Shown one piece after another: positions 56,426-64,000 of a DNA stretch of 64,000 nucleotides (its first letter is position 1; each line of letters begins with the position of its first letter). Both the position numbers and the translations under genes were made by a program. Source of the stretch: Pyrenochaeta sp. MPI-SDFR-AT-0127. Lineage: Eukaryota; Ascomycota; Dothideomycetes; Pleosporales; Cucurbitariaceae. Location: the NCBI GenBank assembly GCA_020747015.1, contig JAGTJM010000013.1:186001-250000 (forward strand), written 5' to 3'. Below the pieces are notes generated by a model that saw only the letters and a list, made by a program, of their open reading frames with translations, was not told the DNA's origin and searched no databases.

Positions 56426-59400
56426 TTTGCCAAAGTGATTGAAAGGCTCAGGACTGCGGTTATGTGTCAGTGTATGTAGAGCTTCTACTGACACACGCAT
56501 TACAAGAGACTTGACGTACAATAGCCGATCAAAGAGAACAACAGATATCAGCGCTGAAGCTGAAGCGGTAAAGAAGTGTGATCTCGACTGGTGAATGAAG
56601 GGATAAACAAGAGAAAGAGAGCCGGCTTTTGAATCAGGGTCCACGACGAATGGAACGTATTCCGGTAGTGGCGAAGAGATGCAGACGCTTTGACTTTGAT
56701 TTTGTGGAACATATTACGACCTGGATGCGCGGTCGCGCGCGATGGGGCAGGGGCGTTTGGAATGGCGTGTGATGCATTCAACCGTATCAACGGAACTCGA
56801 TCAGAAGCAAAGGACAATAGTCCGAATCGCGAAATGACTGCAAGGGGAAACCTCACCATTCGACCAACACTTTTCAGACCAAAGATCTTACACGGCCTAG
56901 AGTACCTGAAGCACACAAATCTGCAGCCTTGCAGACAGCTCAGCAACGACTACAGTAAGTGTCTCATGGGTCTTTCTCGCACTGTAACGTCAGAGTCTGG
57001 CGAACGCCTCTTCTATGGGGTGGAACCACATGGTGGGGAAGAGCTATGCCTCCAGCCACTGCGAGATCAGCTCGTCTCACATTACGCCATCTCCTCTTGG
57101 TCGATGCAGTTGCAGCAACGGAGATACACTAACCACTCCAGACCAGCATGCTATTCTCTGGAGGTATTCAACAACTTCGCATCAATTGTTACGCGAGATG
57201 CCTTGTAAAAGTTCTCCACTCATCCCAGGAATGTCGTCCAGAGTGGTATCCACCTCAATGAGGCCTAGGACATGGAGAAACGACTGCCAAGTACTGTCGC
57301 ACAAAGCCGTATTCAACCCCAGTCGAAAACTCTCAGTCTAGCCGCTCCACATATAACGGTACTGTCTGCTGCATGATGTCCGGCTAGACCAGTACTCTAC
57401 ATTTCGCACTACAGGCTTATTCTCATTAGGTTCAGTACAACTCGGTCTCCAACAGCGTGGGCTCCAATATGTCTGTGATCGCTGCAGTCTCAAGACCAAA
57501 ATGCTTAGCTTCTTGAGACCGGAACCCCAGAGCTCTCCACTATTATCATCTTGTTGGCTTGAGTGAGACCTTTTGACCAGATCTTATTCGTTTTCCGAGA
57601 AGAGTGCACTGGGGCATGGGGCGAGCTGGGTTACTATGTAACACAGCAGCGAACCTGCATGGATCGGACGAGGTTCATTTCGATCACCACAAAAGTCTCC
57701 TGTCCTAACAAGGCAACAGTGATTGGCTCGTTTGAAGTATGCCCTTCCCTGCAGAGAATGCAAACGTGATAGGTAAACGCTGGTATTTCCATTGCTGACT
57801 TGGATTTTGCGACATCGGCGCCTCGTCTCAAATGCAGAGTTCCTGTGGCGTGGCTGAGGAGTCTTTGATCAATTCACTGTTTGAGTAAGGTACTACTCTT
57901 CCACAACATAACATTTATAGCCACATCAAAATACGATGGTAGCTTTACCCCAAGCGTACCCTTCCAAGAGGGTCTAAACGGATAGCTGCCTCCTAGAACC
58001 CCCATCGATCAAGATAATGTGACCACCCGTTGTCAGACTGCAGGACATGTTGGTTTCATTAGACGCACAAGTACGGAAGGATTTGCTTAACGGTGAGGAG
58101 ATAGGCGCGAACCAGACGCTGGACATCCGCCAGTGCGGATTACCAATATTGCTATCGTGCTACCAGCACTCCTTCATCACTAGTCACACAACCTGTCTCC
58201 ACAGTCAAAATGACGTGCAGAGTAGAACTGGAAAGCATTGGGTAAGCTCAGCAATAGCGCTATTCTGCAGCCCAAGCCATTGCGGATCCCGTGAGGCTAC
58301 TACTTCTCGCTCGTGTGACCCTGCCGAGGCCGAAGCAGGAGTGATTGCACGAACTGGCCGACTTTTCAGACAGGTCTTGCCGATTTGGAGCAGAAGCAGA
58401 AGACACCTGGATATGAGAGCCTCTTAACTTCGGTTTACGGTTTGGGATCATGCGGGCGTAATCGCATTGATTCAGGCGGTTACGCTCGTGGTTGATTCTA
58501 GCTTCATATCGGTGGCTCTCGAAAGAACACTGAGCATACTGGATGAGGATCGACGTCGCATTCTTGCTCTTAACGTAACAATACTTCTCGCGATCCACTA
58601 CTCCGAAGTGGCCTACTGCTTCAAAGATCTTGGAAAGCCTCTCCCGGCCTATGCACGTCAGTCATGCCTTCCGGTCGTGTCCGCAGGGCATGACGCATGC
58701 TGCTTGCTCCCCACTTGACCTTCATTCAGCGCGTCAAACTCGCGTAATGGAAATAGAGGGTGATAACCGCCACTTATTCAATTAGTGACACTCATCTCCT
58801 GGGTACGTCACAGGAAACGACAATGAACACGCGGAGTACATTGACTGGATGCTGTGGACATCTCGGCTAGTGGTCTCCATTCCAGTCTTCCATGCAGAGC
58901 GTGGCGACATGACAGCTTCCACACCATCATCAACACACTTGAAGGTGCTGATTCCATTTGTAAGCCTCAGTGTTTAGTACTCTACATTGTTAGCCCACTG
59001 GCGGGTAGCTCGAATAGCAAAACACATCCTGATCGGGGGAGCATGGCTCTCCCAAGTTCTCACTTGTCCATACTTGGTGGCTGCACAAAACATACCATCT
59101 CTAACACAGTAAAGATCTTCTAACTTCTCTTTCCGCCCACCTTGATCGGTGCACAAAACGCAACTGCGACTTGCATACCCTCCGTCTCAGCAAGGGCAAC
59201 TGGTGAACCGTGAGCGCGACATCTAGTCAATGTACCATGTACCCACTGTACAGCGTTTGGTTGTACGCCCATAGGCAGCAACACTGAGGCAGTTCGGTGA
59301 GATCCGGCTTCAGAATGGCCATCTTCGGGAATTTTTCCGGCTCGGTCGGTTGGCTGGGAGGTTTAATGACTGATATGTGCTGGCGCTTTGAACTTAAAGC

Positions 59401-62400
59401 AGGTACCAGTACACAACATCAACGGTTCCACCGGCAGCTGGTAACGGGGCAGCGCATTGTCGTTGCACCTACGGGCCGTTGGAGCATTGACTTTGAGTCT
59501 CCGCGGATCTGTACATCCACATTTACTGTGGAGAAATTAGTGGACCAAGAAGGTACTCTCGCCTTCCATGAGAGCTCGCTGTTCAATCATAGCCAAAATG
59601 CGCCCTGGAAGCATTCCGCAGTCTGGGTTCGATGAGCATCCAACGAAAACTCGTCTCGAGCTTCCTTTCCCACTATGCTTTTGGCCACCTGAGCTCTCCA
59701 CCCACTCAGTTTGTTACACAAACACCTGATGATAGGCCCATCAGAGTCAGGAGAGCGTGCCTTGTGGTGGCCCACGAGGCGCTGTTCTCGAAGCACCTCA
59801 GATGATTCACACGCACCCTCAGCTTTACGGGTTTCAGTAGGGAACCTATTTCCTTCTTCGATTATTGTTGCCACTCTAGTGATTTGGGCTGAGTATTAGG
59901 GCGAGTCAGGTCTCGGTGAGTTCTTCGTACCTGAATCCTGAACCCGTGTTGGGGGCAGATCGATAACGCATAAACGCATGATCGAACGCAAGTGCGGGAC
60001 GAGTCCAAGAGATCTCATGCTGGACTTGATGACTGGATATGGATGCATGGCGATTCACACGACTGTGAATGTCCTGCGCAAAAACAGTAAGTGGGATGAC
60101 CGTTTTGTGTTGCCACACCGGAATATTTTCTCAGACAATCAAGTTTACTAAGTATTGAAGGCCGCTTTTCTGAAGTCTCTGGCCAGCACATGGTCAATCA
60201 TCGGTACCAACGCATCGAGATTGCTGCCCCAGCCGTTCACGCAAACATCAGCCCTAGGCCTAACTGTGCCTCTGTCTCAATGTTGCAGTGGCGGAGGGCA
60301 GTTCCTGAGGGATGCGAGCCTGCAGTGCTACACTTTCTTTGATTAATCGAAAATTCCAAGAGTAGGGCCACGTACCGCTATTAACACCTTGAACGGTGAA
60401 TCTAGAGGCGGCTACATCACGGAACCCATGCACCTGACGCTGGCAAAGTAAATTCCAGGCTTGTGTGTTCATGGAATGCCGTGCAAAGCAGTGACAAGAG
60501 CTCAACAGGCCACTCTGAGCCATGGGCGCTCCGGTCTTGATGTTTCAGAGGCCTTGACTCCACAAAATGTGCTAGCTGGCTCTATACCAATTTCCATTTC
60601 AATCACTTCGTAGTAGGTCAAATCTTTCCCTCACGGTCACGTCGCTCTCAAAATTCACCCACAGCTGGCAACAGCTCTATAATTTGTAGTAGAGCATAGA
60701 CGCACATTCTGCTTCTTCCGCTTAAATGTAGCCCCCTCTCTTGTGTCAGCGTTTGATACTATCCCAGCTGTATTACAGGTGCCGCACTTGGATTATGATG
60801 ATGAACAAACCATACTCCTCGAATGACGAAGTCGCCCCAGCAATTATGACATCTAAATTCAGACTATAAACATCAAATAATGCTCCACAGATCTCCCCAC
60901 CCCTGAATCCGCCAACTCGTGTTTCGACGTCATAGCTTACTCGCCTAGGCATTATTCTATAAACCGTGTTCGAACCATACCATTACGGCAAAACCTCCGA
61001 AAGTCAAGCCAGACTACTATCCAGCGCTCTGGCTCGGTTGACGAGTGTCAAATCTTGACACAAACACTGTCATGTACGATACCCCCGCTCTAACGCGGTC
61101 GTTTCGATGAAGGTCGCGTTTCGTGTGCCGTCAGTGACAGGTAATGCACAAACGCGCGGTTCACAAATTACAATCCCAAGACTCGGTTTATCAGCACTTG
61201 GGTCGAGAAGCCCGAACTGTAGCGTTTGCTTTCATCGATGTATGATTGCAGGGGGATAGACGCGCCGGCTATGCAGGGAAGATAGTCTTTACATTGCTGT
61301 GTAGCGTACTCTTTTACACCTTAGTTCTCCTTCGACATCCCATCTAATCTCCCCTTACCCACCAATCCCGCTCCCTCGCTTTCAATCCAGCAATCACAGC
61401 ATGTCACTCTCGACGTAGCCAGCTCCTTCCCCACAAGCACCTTACTCCGCAAACCCAACGCAGCTACCCAACCAACCAACCAACACGAATCCCCTCCACA
61501 CATTTCCTCGCACGCAAGAATTCCTTCCACTTCCTTCGAAGCACACCCTCCCAACATCGATTACCGCACTATCACGTTTGATTGAGCCAAGTACTCCTAC
61601 CCAATACCTCATACATACGCCCAGCCCCCGCCCAGCACCCGGCTCCTCTCTAACAGGCAATCCGCCCGTCCACCCCCTCCATCCTACTTAGCAACTGACA
61701 TCGGCAGTACTGACCGCCCGCCATCCGAGCCCTGTAACCCCATCCTACTACTGTTCCTTCTTCACCCGGTGGTGCGATTACGCGATTCGCGCACTAATCT
61801 CTTGCGAACAGTTGTAGCCGATGCGCTACTCCGGGGACGGCGCCAAAGGCCGCTGCTACCCACCCCACGAAGCAAAAACGCAATCTGTCCCGCGCCGCGA
61901 CTCGTGTTGGGGTTATCGTGGGGTTTGGCGTTCATTTGGTAGGGGTTTGTTTTGCGGAGCGTCTGCGAGCTGCTCTGATAGGGTAGGTGAGGACTGTCGA
62001 TGTGTTGTTCAGTGATCGCCGGCGGTGTACGTATGGTGATGAGCAGAGTGTTGCGCGGCTCTTTGGGCTACACGCAGTTTGAAGGTGATGTGAGTATGCT
62101 AGAGCTGTATCGCGCTGAAGTGAGGCAGCTTGCAAGGTAGTGTACATGTTGTTGTGGTAAGTTCGCAGTATGTAGGTATGGGGTATTGTGGAGAATGGAG
62201 GTAAATCTGTAGTTAGTCTATAGGAGCAATTTTGTTTGAGAATCATACTAGATACCAAGTCAAACTGTATAGTAACCTTCTCGAATTATTCATTACGCGA
62301 CTCTGTGGTGCGCTGAAGATATCTGAGACTAGGACTAACCCAACAGGAAAAATGCGATGCAAAGATGCGAAATCGTATAGATGCCCCAGGCTTCGCTGCA

Positions 62401-62586
62401 AAGTAGAAAGAAATATAATGGACAATGCAAATCTATCAAAGGACCATCCCATGCATGTGCGAGAAAAACATGGAGCCATCCGAGGGCTCTTACATGACAA
62501 AACGCCAGAAAATGCTTGATACGCAATGTACAAAACCCAATGCTGTGAATATGGACAAGGTGAAGTGAAGGTGCGCGTAAAGATGA
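56426..62586. other. Gene-poor stretch of about 6 kb
   Basis: I could support no gene here. Many overlapping frames of 60-170 codons occur on both strands, none with domain likeness or matching splice sites, and base composition is ordinary rather than AT-rich, so heavy RIP decay is not obvious. The segment 61320-61800 is strikingly pyrimidine-rich on the plus strand, as in fungal promoters and leaders, and could precede an undetected plus-strand transcript (a short frame at 61821-62015 is one weak candidate). Confidence 0.45.
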
Positions 62587-63717
62587 TTAATCGGGCCTGG
62601 CAAGGATCGCAGCGATGGCGTCGCAGGGAGCGCATGGCTGGACTTTTCGTTTAGGCTCTTCCGGGGGGCATTCACAAGGCGCTTCCGCTGCTACAAAGAC
62701 GGATACACGTCGAGCTTGTGACAGGCCTGGGGCGTCCTTTGCTGAAAACACTGATTCGCGTCTTTCGTACTGTGGTGTGCACGCGTCCTCGTTCGCTACA
62801 AAAACCGAGGGTCGTCGCGAGAAGTGTCCAGCACTCGGCGCGTCATCGCATGAAGGGAAGGCGGTGCCCCAGAAAGGTAGCTTTGGCGGTGTGCCCTGGC
62901 CGTCATATGGTACATAAATGGAACCACCGCGAGGCCTCAAAAACGGACTTGGGTCATCGAAGTCATCGAGAGGAGTCTCTGTAGCACTCCTGTCTGACTC
63001 TTCCTTTGTCATTTCGAGATGCGACTTGGCCAGGGCCAATTCGAGTTCTTCGGGAGAAAATGGTTGCGAGGCCTGGCGGGTGCGATCGGACCCTGTGCCT
63101 GGGCGTGATGATTGCCTGACCGAGCTTGAGCGGCGGTTGCCGATGGATGATTGTTTTCGGCGAGCATCGCGAGGGTCTTCTGTGGGGTTACGAGAGAGGC
63201 CGACTATGGCCGATTAGCAGGCATCCCAGGATTTGCAAGGGTTGGTAAACACACCATTGAGGACATCGCCCTCGTCATCGCTCGCCTCCCTGATGTTCGC
63301 GGGTCTGTCGTCGCCGGCAATGCTGGCGCCAATGCCACTGTCTACCCACTCTTCGGTGTCGTAGTCGCTCGAGAAGCTTGATCTCCGGCTGCGATGCATG
63401 CTGCGGCTGCGGCTCCGCCTGCTCCTGAAGCTGCCTCTTCGACTGGGTAGTCGGCTTCCCATTGGCGAGTACAGGCTCGCGTTGCTGCGGCGGCGCCATG
63501 CCGTCTTGAAGCTGAAGGCCTCGAGGCACTTCTTGTGCTCGGGGTCGACTGGGCGGCGGTACTTTAGAGGTGGCATCTTCTCACCGGGCTGGTAAAAGTC
63601 GCTTTCTGGTAGGGTGGGTTTGCCGTTTTTGCCAGACTTGAACTTGCTCAACGGCCCGCCATCCTCTGGCGAGCCGGTCAAGACACGCCGCAGACGAGTG
63701 CGTAGCTGGCCTGGCAT
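62587..63717 (-). CDS. Hypothetical Arg/Ser-rich protein
   Basis: Exons 63717-63255 and 63203-62587 (52-nt intron with a GCTAAT branch point) give 359 residues. The centre has a dense Arg-Ser tract (SFRSRRSRSRSMHRSRRSS). Three later copies of a R-x-S-V-F-x-A/V motif (RRPSVFVAN, RRESVFSAK, RRVSVFVAA) form a short internal repeat and look like basophilic kinase sites. The C-terminus holds a Cys-rich CECPPEEPKR and CAPCDA. No domain is recognised. Start MPGQLRTRLR is the only good ATG; the upstream frame reaches the window edge only with GTG. Confidence 0.72.
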
Positions 63718-64000
63718 GGTGAAGGAGGTCAAAGGGGATGCTGAATAGAGGTGGCCAGCGTGGGTGGTGTTGGGTGTTTTAGAGTTGGTGGGTAAGGTGT
63801 TGTTGAGGAGGAAAGGTGCAGTCGGCGAATGCAGAGTAGGTCGGTATGTCGCCGGGAGGGTGAGGCTGATATGGATCGGAGACACGGACGCTCCAGTGGG
63901 TCGCGCGGTAATGCTAATCCTGGCGGTGGGCTGGCGGCAGGCAAAAGTTGGGAGTGGCCGAAACAGCACTGGTACGTACGAGTCGTCAAGCACTGGCCGT

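Noticed and set aside
56690..57208. 172-codon frame on the plus strand
   Set aside because: Shadowed by a minus frame of similar length; neither resembles a protein family.
61821..62015. 64-codon frame after the pyrimidine tract
   Set aside because: Tempting Cys-containing start (GAKGRCYP) recalling small mitochondrial proteins, but the rest does not match and no splice partner was found.
1..64000. CRISPR arrays, prokaryotic defence or phage genes
   Set aside because: No repeat-spacer pattern; intron-bearing eukaryotic genes throughout.

Overview
The window is chromosomal DNA from a filamentous ascomycete (Pezizomycotina). Class Dothideomycetes, probably Pleosporales, is my inference from overall gene style and not from a marker gene. 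The evidence is many short GT-AG introns (about 45-110 nt, several with TACTAAC or CTAAC-like branch points), compact genes on both strands, an orotidine decarboxylase with the long acidic insertion typical of this subphylum, a divergent ferroxidase/iron permease pair, and a Fot1/pogo transposon with RIP-like decay. I rebuilt 26 protein genes by joining exons across introns. I saw no rRNA, tRNA or CRISPR array.

Layout. 1-9 kb: a Mn-type cation diffusion facilitator, a Cys-rich orphan, a cytochrome P450 and the rRNA m5C methyltransferase RCM1/NSUN5. 9-18 kb: an SRA-YDG (modified-cytosine reader) protein, a second P450, a D-2-hydroxyacid dehydrogenase and an APC-family permease. 19-23 kb: a PHD-finger protein and a small secreted, probably GPI-anchored protein. 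23.9-25.7 kb: a Fot1/pogo element with perfect 100-bp inverted repeats and a transposase frame broken by 17 stops. 26-34 kb: orotidine-5'-phosphate decarboxylase, a small basic nuclear protein, a LigB-type dioxygenase and a second small secreted protein related to the first. 34-38 kb: the reductive iron uptake pair FTR1-FET3, facing apart across a 1-kb promoter with four SreA-type GATA sites. 38-48 kb: housekeeping genes PIS1, DRS1 and PAP1, plus an RBR-type RING protein and a 2H phosphoesterase. 48-54 kb: an alpha/beta hydrolase of the homoserine acetyltransferase family, a flavin-reductase-like protein and a MATE transporter. 55-64 kb: a C2H2 regulator beside a gene-poor stretch of about 6 kb, then an Arg/Ser-rich orphan.

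Working together. FTR1 and FET3 form one plasma-membrane high-affinity iron uptake complex and share a promoter. RCM1, DRS1 and PAP1 serve ribosome biogenesis and RNA processing. The strongest leads are the strand-asymmetric decay of the transposon, the pair of small secreted proteins sharing a PxWYxAxP motif, the SRA-YDG reader, and the iron-responsive divergent promoter.
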